Source: Ramlibacter aurantiacus (GTDB lineage: Bacteria > Pseudomonadota > Gammaproteobacteria > Burkholderiales > Burkholderiaceae_C). From it: a stretch of DNA of 64,000 bases. A program made the translations under genes and the position numbers. Location of the stretch: contig NZ_JAEQNA010000005.1 in NCBI RefSeq assembly GCF_016722895.1, positions 248,001 to 312,000 on the forward strand, given 5' to 3'. The notes below the pieces were generated by a model. That model was not told where the DNA came from and ran no database searches. It saw only the letters and a list, made by a program, of their open reading frames with translations. Below, in pieces: positions 56,733 to 63,756 of the stretch. The first letter of the stretch is position 1. Every line of letters begins with the position of its first letter.

Positions 56733-57809
56733 ATGGCCGAAACCACCCTCTTCGAACGCCCCATCGAACCCATGCTCGCCAAGATCGCCGAGCAATTGCC
56801 CGAGGGCGAAGGCGTGGTCTACGAGCCCAAATGGGACGGCTTTCGCGCCATCGTCTTCCGCGGCAACGACGGCGTGCGGCTGCAGAGCCGTGACCTCAAG
56901 CCCTTGAACCGCTACTTCCCCGAGCTCGAGAAAGTGCTGGAAGAGCAGCTGCCCAGGGGCTGCATCCTCGACGGCGAGATCGTGGTGGCCGGGCCGAACG
57001 GGCTCGACTTCGACGCGCTGCAACAGCGGGTGCATCCCGCCGCCTCGCGCGTGGCCAGGCTGGCCCGCGAAACACCGGCGGCTTTCGTCGCCTTCGACCT
57101 GCTGGCCGCCGGCGGCCGCAGCACCATGGAGCTGCCGCAGCGCGAGCGCCGCGTGCGGCTGGAGCGGCTGCTGGGCCAGGCCAGGCCGCCGCTTCACCTC
57201 ACGCCCATCACCACGGACGCGGCGCAGGCGCGCGACTGGCTGCAGCGCTTCGAGGGCGCCGGCCTCGACGGCGTGATCGCCAAGCCCGCGGATGCGTCCT
57301 ACCAGCCCGCCAAGCGCACCATGTTCAAGATCAAGCACGCGCGCAGCGCCGACTGCGTGGTGGCGGGCTTCCGCTTCTACAAGGAGACCCGCGACGCGGT
57401 CGGCTCGCTGCTGCTGGGCCTGCATGACGAGGCCGGCCAGCTGCAGCACGTGGGCATCACGTCGTCGTTCACCATGGACAAGCGCCGCCAGCTGCTGGAA
57501 GAGCTTGCGCCGCTGCGGGAGGACGCCATGCAGGATCACCCGTGGCGCGACTGGGCCGAAGCCAGCGCGGGCGATGCCGACCGCATGCCCGGCGCCAAGA
57601 GCCGCTGGAGCGGCGGCAAGGACCTCGGCTGGGAGCCGCTGCGGCCCGAGCGCGTGTGCGAAGTGAAGTACGACCACCTGCAGGGCAAGCGCTTCCGCCA
57701 CGCCACCACCTTCCTGCGCTGGCGCCCCGACAAACCGCCGGCCGACTGCCGCTACGACCAGCTCGAGGTGACCACGCCCCTCGAGCTGGCGCAGGTGTTC
57801 AAGGCTTAG
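56733..57809 (+). CDS. ATP-dependent DNA ligase (LigC/LigD ligase-domain type)
   Basis: The ATG at 56733 gives 358 residues. Nucleotidyltransferase motifs are YEPKWDGFRA with adenylated Lys33, CILDGEIV, FVAFDLL, LDGVIAKPAD and TMFKIKH. The C-terminal OB fold follows, with CEVKYDHLQGKRFRHATTFLRWRPDK. This is the ligase module of bacterial end joining, found here as a free-standing protein. The LigD polymerase module is encoded convergently next to it, and the stop codons overlap by 11 bases. No Ku gene is in the window. Confidence 0.92.
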   Translation: MAETTLFERPIEPMLAKIAEQLPEGEGVVYEPKWDGFRAIVFRGNDGVRLQSRDLKPLNRYFPELEKVLEEQLPRGCILDGEIVVAGPNGLDFDALQQRVHPAASRVARLARETPAAFVAFDLLAAGGRSTMELPQRERRVRLERLLGQARPPLHLTPITTDAAQARDWLQRFEGAGLDGVIAKPADASYQPAKRTMFKIKHARSADCVVAGFRFYKETRDAVGSLLLGLHDEAGQLQHVGITSSFTMDKRRQLLEELAPLREDAMQDHPWRDWAEASAGDADRMPGAKSRWSGGKDLGWEPLRPERVCEVKYDHLQGKRFRHATTFLRWRPDKPPADCRYDQLEVTTPLELAQVFKA

Positions 57810-58824
57810 GCTTCCTGCGCACCGACGGCGGTGCCCGGGGCGGCTCGCCCTCCTGCTTGCGGTAGTGCGGCGGCCAGGGTGCATCGCCCTGACCCGCCGC
57901 TTCGTGCCGCGCCGACAACTCCAGCAGCGGCGCCAGCGAGCACACCGCCTCGTCGATGCCGTCGTGCAGGTCGCCTCGCTCAGCGAAGCGCGCCGGCATG
58001 GTTCGCAGGGTGAAGTCGGCCGGGTCGCAGTCGGCCAGCTCGTCCCAACCCACGGGCGCCGACACCCGCGCGTCCGGCCGCGGCCGCACCGAGTAGGCCG
58101 AGGCCACCGTGCGGTCCTTGGCGTTCTGGTTGTAGTCGAGAAACACCCCGTGCCGCTCCTCCTTCCACCAGGCGCTGGTGGCCAGCTTCGGTGCGCGCCG
58201 CTCCACTTCACGCGCCAGCGCCAGCGCCGCGCGCCGCACCTCGTCGAAGCCCCAGCGCCGCTCGATGCGGGCGATCACGTGCACCCCGCGCGAGCCCGAG
58301 GTCTTGGGCCAGCCGATGATCCGCAGCTCGTCCAGCAACTCGCGCACCACCGCGGCCACCTGCACGATCTGCGGCCACTCCACGCCCGGGGTCGGATCCA
58401 GGTCGATGCGCAACTCGTCGGGGTGGTCCAGGTCGTCCAGCCGCACCGGATGCGGGTGCAGCTCGATGCAGTTGAGGTTGGCCATCCAGGCCAGCGTGGC
58501 CGCGTTGCAGGGCACCACCTCCTCGGCCGTGCGGCCCGACGGGAAGCGCAGCGTGGTGGCACAGACCCACTCGGGCCGGTTCGCCGGCGCCCGCTTCTGG
58601 TAGAACGACCCGCCCTCCAGCCCCTCGGGGTATCGCTTCATCACGCAGGGCCGGTTGCCGGCGCCGCGCAAGGCGCCATCGGCCACGGCCAGGTAGTAAT
58701 TGACGAGGTCGAGCTTGGTGACACCCGCCGCCGGGAACATGAGCTTGCCGGGGCTGGTGATGCGTACCTCGTGGTCACCCGCCCGCACGGTCACGGCGTC
58801 GGCGGGGCGGGAGGAGGCGGCCAT
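57799..58824 (-). CDS. Stand-alone LigD polymerase domain (primase-polymerase)
   Basis: This 341-residue archaeo-eukaryotic primase-like polymerase shows ITSPGKLMFPAAGVTKLDLVNYY, GGSFYQKRAPAN, the metal-binding pair in ELRIDLDPTPG, KTSGSRGVHVIARI with the nucleotide-binding His, and SVRPRPDARVSAPVGWDEL. In Mycobacterium and Pseudomonas it is one domain of LigD, filling gaps with ribonucleotides during end joining. Here it stands alone, convergent with the ligase gene. No 3'-phosphoesterase domain or Ku is seen nearby. Confidence 0.92.
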   Translation of the reverse strand: MAASSRPADAVTVRAGDHEVRITSPGKLMFPAAGVTKLDLVNYYLAVADGALRGAGNRPCVMKRYPEGLEGGSFYQKRAPANRPEWVCATTLRFPSGRTAEEVVPCNAATLAWMANLNCIELHPHPVRLDDLDHPDELRIDLDPTPGVEWPQIVQVAAVVRELLDELRIIGWPKTSGSRGVHVIARIERRWGFDEVRRAALALAREVERRAPKLATSAWWKEERHGVFLDYNQNAKDRTVASAYSVRPRPDARVSAPVGWDELADCDPADFTLRTMPARFAERGDLHDGIDEAVCSLAPLLELSARHEAAGQGDAPWPPHYRKQEGEPPRAPPSVRRKPKP

Positions 58825-58833
58825 GCCGCGAGA

Positions 58834-60522
58834 CTACTGGAGGACGCCGGCGCTGGGGGCTGAAATCCGCGGGTCCGCGGCAGGGGCGACGATGGTCTGC
58901 CGCGGCAGGTCCACCCACCCCCGGCAACCGGCGATCTCACCGATGAGTGGAAGCTCCGCGCGCAGCTCGAACTGCAGTCGGCCTTCACCACCGCGTTCCC
59001 GCGCGACAAGGCGAGGCCACAGCCATGTCGGCCATGGCAGCCCCCACACCCGGATCGAGTCAAGCACCATCACCAGGTCGCCCAGCTCCTCGCGGAGCGC
59101 GAAGACGAGTCGGATCGGCCCCAGTGTCTCGGCTACGCCTCGCGCATGCGGACGCAGGCTGGAGCGCAGGCGGCCGCGCGGAAACTGCCGGGTCCAGACC
59201 TGCTCGTCGCGTGAGTGGCGCAGATGGACGCGCAACGGCCCGCCGCGGGTCGGGATCCGCAGCCCATGGGCCAGCAGCGCACGCAGCAGGCCGCTCGGCG
59301 CTTCGACGCGCCCGATCAGATCGATGCTGCCGTGCAGTTCGTGGAAGGCCCGCACGCTCGGATGGAGCTTTCGCCAGCCGCCCGCCATCGCCTGCTCGAA
59401 CAGCTCGGGCAGCGCAGCGACACCGGCTTCGATGGACAGCCCCCGCGCCTGCGCCAGGATCTCGGCACTGGACAGCTCGCCCAGGCAGGGGCGAGCCCCT
59501 GGCGCCAGGACCTGGGCCGCTGCCAGCCGCGCCACGAGGGCTGCGGCAGCCAGCGTGGGCACCGACGGACCGTGGCCCTCGCGTGCGACCAGCATCCACT
59601 CCCGCACCACGGGGCGCTGCCGGTGGTCATGGCCCTCGACCCGTACATGCATCGCTCCCGCGTCGCTGCCCCAGGGCAGGAGCCATTCGGACATGCGCTT
59701 CAGCGCCGGTGCGTACCGGTCCCAGCCGGCCACCCAGCCGCGCCGCACCAGCCAGCCCATCACATTCATGGCGCGGTGCAGCAGTGGCAGTTCCAGCCCG
59801 GCACCGAAGCGCACCTGCGGCCGGCCGGGGTAACGCCCGGGCAGCAGGGCCAGGTCGGGCACGTCGCAGGGCGACAGCAGGCGCGTGCCCACGGGGGCGG
59901 GGTAGGCCTGGCGCCAGTGCCCGCACCAGCCGTACACGCCGGCCTGTCCGGCCACCGCCAGCGGGCGGCCGCAGTAACCCAGGACGGCCCGCAACGTGGA
60001 CAGGCCGCGCTGCGTGCGGTTGCCGGGGCTGATGCCGACGTCGATGCGATCGATCTCACGCAGCCCTTGCGCCAGTTCGTCGGCCACCGCGGACGACAGC
60101 GCCGGCACCGAGCTGGCCCCGGAGATCACCGCTACGCCGGCGAGGCGCGCGGCCGCGTCCAGCACGCCGATCCCGGTGACGAAATCGCGCCCGTCCGCGA
60201 GATCGATGTAGTGCGCGCCGGCGGCGATGCAGGCCTGCGCCACCCGATAGTCCTGCCCCTGGAACGGCCCGACCGTGTGGACCACGACATCGGGCCTGGC
60301 ATCGGCCAGCCGGCACGCCAGGTCGGGCGCGTCGATGTCGAGCGTCAGCGCAGCGAGCGAACCGGCCGCCCGCGCCCCCAGCTCGGCGACCAGCGCCGTG
60401 CCGCGTTCGGCCGAGCGGCCGGCAACGACCACCTCCAGCCCGGGCTGGAGGATGAGCCGTTCCACCAGCAGGCGACCGAAGAACCCATGCCCGCCCAGCG
60501 CCATGACCCGAATTGTTTTCAT
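58834..60522 (-). CDS. Saccharopine-dehydrogenase-like NAD(P)-binding protein with DUF4166 C-terminus
   Basis: The ATG at 60522 (MKTIRVMALGGHGFFGRLL) gives 562 residues. The N-terminal half is a Rossmann domain of the saccharopine-dehydrogenase/trans-acting reductase type, with GGHGFFGRLLVERL, VVHTVGPFQGQDYRVAQACIAAGAHYIDLADG and a VPALSSAVADELA segment. The C-terminal 190 residues (from HPSVRAFHELHGSIDLIGRVEAP) match DUF4166, rich in Arg and beta-strands. The enzyme activity is unknown. The gene follows the LigD polymerase gene head-to-tail without evident functional link. Confidence 0.8.
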   Translation of the reverse strand: MKTIRVMALGGHGFFGRLLVERLILQPGLEVVVAGRSAERGTALVAELGARAAGSLAALTLDIDAPDLACRLADARPDVVVHTVGPFQGQDYRVAQACIAAGAHYIDLADGRDFVTGIGVLDAAARLAGVAVISGASSVPALSSAVADELAQGLREIDRIDVGISPGNRTQRGLSTLRAVLGYCGRPLAVAGQAGVYGWCGHWRQAYPAPVGTRLLSPCDVPDLALLPGRYPGRPQVRFGAGLELPLLHRAMNVMGWLVRRGWVAGWDRYAPALKRMSEWLLPWGSDAGAMHVRVEGHDHRQRPVVREWMLVAREGHGPSVPTLAAAALVARLAAAQVLAPGARPCLGELSSAEILAQARGLSIEAGVAALPELFEQAMAGGWRKLHPSVRAFHELHGSIDLIGRVEAPSGLLRALLAHGLRIPTRGGPLRVHLRHSRDEQVWTRQFPRGRLRSSLRPHARGVAETLGPIRLVFALREELGDLVMVLDSIRVWGLPWPTWLWPRLVARERGGEGRLQFELRAELPLIGEIAGCRGWVDLPRQTIVAPAADPRISAPSAGVLQ

Positions 60523-60838
60523 CGGCGGCAGTGTATGCAACCAAAGGCCTCACGACGCCCTGCGGCGCTTCGCACGTCCCTCGTGCAAACGACACCCGCT
60601 TCCCCGCAGCGGGTCCGACACAGCGGGTGAAGCAACCTGCAGTTCCAAGCTTTCCGACCCCCGCCTGGTCGCGGGCAGACCTTGAAACCGCTGAACCCGG
60701 TCTGACAACCCTGGGTGGTACAGGGCGCTGCCGCTTTCGGTCGGCAGCACGGCGTTCTGCGCCGGACGCGGCCTTCTCAAGGATGAGTTAGGTGCCGGCA
60801 AGACAGACCTTCCGCGCGCACGCCTCCGTAGACGCAAT
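60523..60838. other. Non-coding gap upstream of the mobile element
   Basis: I see no credible gene in these 316 bases. They contain short GC-rich inverted repeats, for example CTGCCG and CGGCAG near 60730-60748, and the segment in which the promoter of the DUF4166 gene must lie. No clear -35/-10 pair stands out. The gap originally continued into 63610-63756 before the element inserted. Confidence 0.5.
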
Positions 60839-60846
60839 ACGTAAGA
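60839..60846. repeat. 8-bp target-site duplication, left copy (ACGTAAGA)
   Basis: ACGTAAGA here is identical to the octamer at 63602-63609. Each copy abuts the outer end of a 22-bp inverted repeat. Eight base pairs is the usual duplication length for IS1595-family insertions. Confidence 0.88.
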
Positions 60847-60868
60847 CTGAAGTATGTACGTGACAAAC
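60847..60868 (+). repeat. Left terminal inverted repeat of the element
   Basis: CTG-AAGTATGTAC-G-TGACAAAC. It pairs with the right end, differing at positions 2, 3 and 14 only. It lacks a -10 partner, so unlike the right end it does not look like a promoter. Confidence 0.87.
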
Positions 60869-60947
60869 TAGCTTTGGTTTAAGCCGGTCGCGTACCGTCG
60901 CGCGCATGGACGCGACCGGCTACAGCTACCAAGAGAATCAGCCGCTT

Positions 60948-61769
60948 CTAGGCCGGGGAGGCAGAAGCCTCGGCCGCGATCAAGTCAACGACCTCACGAA
61001 TGAGCTGCAGGCACTGAGACGCCGTTGGGAACAGCGGCTCACCCGCGAAGACTTCAAGGCCCTCGGCGAAAGTTATCTCAGCGGTCGCCTTTCCCTTGTT
61101 TGTCACTTTGAGGTCGGTGCCGCTGGCGAAGCTAGCCAGGGCGATCCGAGAGCCGGTGGGGACTTCAACAGTCGCGCTCCTCATTCCGTGCTTGCCTTGA
61201 GCATCGACCGCGTCCAGCCCGGTGACCTTGACATAGGGGATGCTCGGAACAATCAGGTTGTGCTTGTCGATGTTGTCGAGCTGGCGGACCTCCCATACAC
61301 GGAAGTCCCCTCCACGGTACGGCTTCACTGTTTCCGTCAGCAGGCGCTGAATCCATGGAACGGCTTCGACTATGCGTCGGTTCGTGTTGGGGGGCTTTCC
61401 GGGCCTTGGGGCCATGAAGGATTGGTGGAGCGCCTCCCGCGTTTCGTGGGATGGGAAGGTTACTCGCGCCGTCGCCTTGCCAGCAGCGCGCATCAGCCCG
61501 CTCATGACGTAATCCAGAGCCGCGCTGAGGTTGTGAAAGCCGTCCCCCACGGACAGGATCAGCGGTGCATAGACGGGATTGACCTCAAAGGTGATGAACT
61601 GATTTCCAGTCTCCGGATCACGATCTACCCTGAGTTCGTGGAAGTCGGATTCAAGGTACCTCTGCCACCACGCTTGCGCTTGTCGAAAGTGCTGGTCGGC
61701 CCACTGGACTTTTAGTCTGGCTTGCGTGAAAGCGTCAGCGAGAATCGCTTGATCCAAGGACTCAGACAT
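60948..61769 (-). CDS. Uncharacterised passenger protein with HNL-x3-LDY motif
   Basis: The ATG at 61769 (MSESLDQAILADAFTQARL) gives 273 residues; a start 30 bases upstream is possible. Features are an N-terminal helix, VYAPLILSVGDGFHNLSAALDYVMSGLM, then WEVRQLDNIDKHNLIV and a C-terminal beta-rich part. The GDxxHNLxxALDxxx segment is shared by a widespread group of uncharacterised proteins; I recall no function for it. It lies inside the IS1595-type element. Its start codon overlaps the divergent small gene at 61768 in the palindrome CATG. The opposite-strand frame at 60906-61715 is its shadow. Confidence 0.75.
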   Translation of the reverse strand: MSESLDQAILADAFTQARLKVQWADQHFRQAQAWWQRYLESDFHELRVDRDPETGNQFITFEVNPVYAPLILSVGDGFHNLSAALDYVMSGLMRAAGKATARVTFPSHETREALHQSFMAPRPGKPPNTNRRIVEAVPWIQRLLTETVKPYRGGDFRVWEVRQLDNIDKHNLIVPSIPYVKVTGLDAVDAQGKHGMRSATVEVPTGSRIALASFASGTDLKVTNKGKATAEITFAEGLEVFAGEPLFPTASQCLQLIREVVDLIAAEASASPA

Positions 61770-61911
61770 GACGAAGGTTCCCCCCAGCAAGCCGAACAAG
61801 GATGCGCCATCGCCTCAGTTTGATGACGTGCTCAAGCGCATGCTGTCATCGCCGCCGAAGCAGCACAAGGGTAAGAAACCAGACGAGGCTAAGAAGGCAC
61901 CACACAAGTAA
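61768..61911 (+). CDS. 47-residue basic passenger protein
   Basis: The ATG at 61768 has AAGGA seven bases upstream. The product has 47 residues: MTKVPPSKPNKDAPSPQF, then DDVLKRMLSSPPKQHKGKKP and a lysine-rich tail. It has one short amphipathic helix (FDDVLKRML) between disordered, basic, proline-rich ends. I recognise no family. It is divergent from the 273-residue gene with fully overlapping start codons, an arrangement that makes simultaneous initiation on both strands mutually constrained. Small size lowers certainty. Confidence 0.55.
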   Translation: MTKVPPSKPNKDAPSPQFDDVLKRMLSSPPKQHKGKKPDEAKKAPHK

Positions 61912-62017
61912 GGCGGGGGCTGGGGGCATGCTTTACTGCACCGCAGCAACATAGGGTTCGTGTGCCTTGCTCTGTCTACTGCCTTGTGGAAGGATGGGGC
62001 AGAGAGACAAGTCAGGT

Positions 62018-62254
62018 ATGGCAGCAAGAACCTACAAGAAGCCGGGAAAACCTCCTACAGGTCACACATGCAAGTGCCGAGCGGACATCAACGACAACAT
62101 CCCGCAGAATGCTCATAAGGAGCCTAGGTACGCATTCGGGGAAGCGTCAGCGATGACTTGCGACGAGGCGATCAGGGCAGCAAAAAAGGATGCGGCCCAC
62201 AATTTGGGCGCACAGGCGAAACACACAGCTTGCAAGTGCAATCCAGAGTGCTGA
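62018..62254 (+). CDS. Small cysteine-rich passenger protein
   Basis: The ATG at 62018 gives 78 residues (MAARTYKKPGKPPTGHTCKCRADIN). It ends KHTACKCNPEC, so cysteines cluster as CKC near residue 19 and CKC-x3-C at the end, with one more in between (MTCDEAI). Two possible metal-binding or disulfide clusters flank a helical, Ala/Lys-rich middle. A start 51 bases upstream is possible but less likely. No family is recognised. It is 12 bases before the next small gene, so both are probably co-transcribed. Confidence 0.55.
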   Translation: MAARTYKKPGKPPTGHTCKCRADINDNIPQNAHKEPRYAFGEASAMTCDEAIRAAKKDAAHNLGAQAKHTACKCNPEC

Positions 62255-62266
62255 GAGGAACCAACG

Positions 62267-62509
62267 ATGCGCGACGTAAATGGCAAACCGCTAATTGATG
62301 GAGCGTCAGTTCGGCTGATCCGGGCTCCTGCGGAATTGCTGCGCGGTCTCCCTCTGGAAGACCAAGAGGCAATCAGGTGGGCAACGAACGAAGTCGCCAT
62401 GCGCCTCGTTGGAGCCGATGACTACGGCAATGTCGAACTGGAGTTCAAAGACCCCAGCGGAACTCGCCACTGGATATTCGTGCAGCCAACGTGCGTTGCT
62501 GCCACCTAA
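62267..62509 (+). CDS. Small uncharacterised passenger protein
   Basis: The ATG at 62267 follows GAGAGGA at a good distance and gives 80 residues. The sequence (MRDVNGKPLIDGASVRLIRA, later VGADDYGNVELEFKDPSGTRHWIFV) has the strand pattern of a small beta-barrel, perhaps SH3-like, but this is impression only. It is followed 24 bases later by a strong terminator, so it ends the plus-strand passenger transcript. Confidence 0.6.
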   Translation: MRDVNGKPLIDGASVRLIRAPAELLRGLPLEDQEAIRWATNEVAMRLVGADDYGNVELEFKDPSGTRHWIFVQPTCVAAT

Positions 62510-62533
62510 GAGCCGGCCCGGAGTTTGCAAAAG

Positions 62534-62560
62534 CCCGCCTATGGCGGGTTTTTGTTTTTT
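62534..62560 (+). terminator. Strong intrinsic terminator
   Basis: CCCGCC (62534-62539) and GGCGGG (62543-62548) pair around TAT. They are followed by TTTTTGTTTTTT and preceded by AAAA, so the hairpin could also work for the transposase message from the other strand. Confidence 0.92.
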
Positions 62561-62581
62561 AGTAGACGCTCCAACAGGCTC

Positions 62582-63538
62582 TCAAACGTTGGCTTGGGTG
62601 GGCTGCCCACCAATCCGCCGATAGGTCAGGCGCTTGCCTGCGATGGCCTTGAGCGCTGCTTGCTGGCGGTCCACGTCGCTCCAGCCCTGCGACAGTCGGG
62701 TGTTCCAGCGGAAATCGAACTCATGGCAGTAGCGCTGGAGGTGCTTCTCGCTCACAGCGTGGAAGGTGCCGATCAGGCCGCGCTTGAGCAGCGAGAAGGA
62801 CGCCTCAACGGTGTTCGTGGTCACGTCGCCGCGCGCGTATTCGCCCTGGCCGTGGCTGACCGTTTCGTGTGAGGCGAAGCCCTTCGCGGCCGGGATGTAC
62901 CACTTGGCCTCATCGGTCATCAGACGAGCTGCCGGATGGACTTGAGCCTTGAGGACAGCGCCCAGCGTGGCACCGTTGACTTTTGCGACGTGGAAGGAGC
63001 GCTTCTGGCCGTCGCGCTCGACCAGGGACACGACCATCATCTTGTGACGGAAGCCCCCACGGACGGGCATCTTCTCGCCCTCGTCGTTCGTGGCCGTGCC
63101 CCAGAACGTTTCGTCGGCTTCCACGATGCCAGATGAGCCGGGACCGCCTAGCAGGGTCGCGTTGTCGCCGGTCATGGCCTCGCGAATGCGATGGCACATG
63201 AACCATGCCGTCTTGTAGGTCACGCCCAGCATGCGCTCAACCTGCTTGGCGCTGATGCCCTTCTTGCTGGCGCACATCAGATGCACGGCTTGGAGCCAGA
63301 GGTTCAGTGGCACCTTGGAACGCTCAAAGACGGTGCCCACGGTGACGGTGAACTGCTCATAGCAGTCGGCGCACTTGTAGAGGCCAGGGCGGTACTGCTT
63401 GCCCTTGAGAACGAGGTGCTTGCCGAGCGATCCGCAATGCGGGCAGACCGGGCCGTGCGGCCAGCGCAGAGCCTCAAGGTACTCGCGGGCCTTGTCTACG
63501 TCTTGGAACTGCGGCTGGTTGAGGATCGCTTCGGCCAT
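62582..63538 (-). CDS. IS1595-family (ISXO2-like) transposase
   Basis: The 318-residue protein has an N-terminal zinc ribbon (CPHCGSLGKH and CADCYEQF, around residues 32-61), a helix-turn-helix-like region (ISAKQVERMLGVTYKTAWFMCHRIREAM), and the DDE/N catalytic domain starting IVEADETFWG. A later acidic residue lies in LMTDEAKWY and the terminal motif is NTVEASFSLLKRGL. The frame is intact. Translation appears controlled by the hairpin at 63543-63560. It is the mobilising gene of the element at 60847-63601. Confidence 0.95.
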   Translation of the reverse strand: MAEAILNQPQFQDVDKAREYLEALRWPHGPVCPHCGSLGKHLVLKGKQYRPGLYKCADCYEQFTVTVGTVFERSKVPLNLWLQAVHLMCASKKGISAKQVERMLGVTYKTAWFMCHRIREAMTGDNATLLGGPGSSGIVEADETFWGTATNDEGEKMPVRGGFRHKMMVVSLVERDGQKRSFHVAKVNGATLGAVLKAQVHPAARLMTDEAKWYIPAAKGFASHETVSHGQGEYARGDVTTNTVEASFSLLKRGLIGTFHAVSEKHLQRYCHEFDFRWNTRLSQGWSDVDRQQAALKAIAGKRLTYRRIGGQPTQANV

Positions 63539-63542
63539 GGTC

Positions 63543-63560
63543 GTTCTCCAGTAGGAGAAC
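63543..63560 (-). promoter_or_regulatory. Hairpin sequestering the transposase ribosome-binding site
   Basis: On the minus strand GTTCTCC (63560-63554), loop TACT and GGAGAAC (63549-63543) form a perfect 7-bp stem. The GGAG inside the 3' arm is the only Shine-Dalgarno candidate, seven bases before the ATG at 63538. mRNA containing both arms should be poorly translated. Confidence 0.7.
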
Positions 63561-63588
63561 TATGCGCCTCGCACATAGGGTTTGTCAA
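63559..63588 (-). promoter_or_regulatory. Transposase promoter embedded in the right inverted repeat
   Basis: TTGACA (63583-63588, perfect -35) and CATAGT (63559-63564, 4 of 6 at -10) are 18 bases apart on the minus strand. The -35 lies inside the terminal inverted repeat. The predicted start, near 63551-63553, falls in the loop of the RBS hairpin. Confidence 0.6.
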
Positions 63589-63601
63589 GTACATACTTGC
63601 G
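63580..63601 (-). repeat. Right terminal inverted repeat of the element
   Basis: Read on the minus strand: CGC-AAGTATGTAC-T-TGACAAAC. It matches the left end at 19 of 22 positions and abuts the right target-site octamer. Confidence 0.87.
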
Positions 63602-63609
63602 ACGTAAGA
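63602..63609. repeat. 8-bp target-site duplication, right copy (ACGTAAGA)
   Basis: Identical to 60839-60846. Removing the element plus one copy would rejoin GACGCAAT-ACGTAAGA-ACTATCGT as the ancestral intergenic sequence. Confidence 0.88.
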
Positions 63610-63756
63610 ACTATCGTCTGCAACAAACGACTATATTTCGGTGCGCCGATGCCGCATGCCCCGGACCTTTGGGGGCCAGATCAGCAGCCCACAGCAGCGA
63701 GGCACCCCCAGAAGGCGCAATCACCCCCGCCATACAGAACCTATCGATCCCGGCCC

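Larger units (their letters stand above)
60847..63601. mobile_element. IS1595-family transposon with passenger genes (2755 bp)
   Basis: The element is bounded by 22-bp inverted repeats (60847-60868 and 63580-63601) that match at 19 of 22 positions, and by a perfect 8-bp direct repeat outside them. The only transposition gene is the IS1595-type transposase at 62582-63538. The other 1.7 kb carries four unrelated open frames: 60948-61769 (minus), and 61768-61911, 62018-62254 and 62267-62509 (plus). IS1595 elements with passenger genes are known as a class. Base composition inside is visibly less GC-rich than the flanks. Confidence 0.87.

Noticed and set aside
60770-60800. GTTAGGT at 60788 considered as an integron attC or attI core
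   Set aside because: No matching RYYYAAC partner at the right distance and no integrase gene in the window, so a chance match is likely.
60906-61715. 269-codon plus-strand frame inside the transposon
   Set aside because: The minus-strand frame has protein-like composition, the GDxxHNLxxALD motif and a divergent partner. The plus-strand frame spans the same DNA without such signs.
62549-62584. Left end of a short, single-gene IS next to the transposase stop
   Set aside because: No sequence here pairs with the right inverted repeat. The true partner lies at 60847-60868, with matching target duplications.
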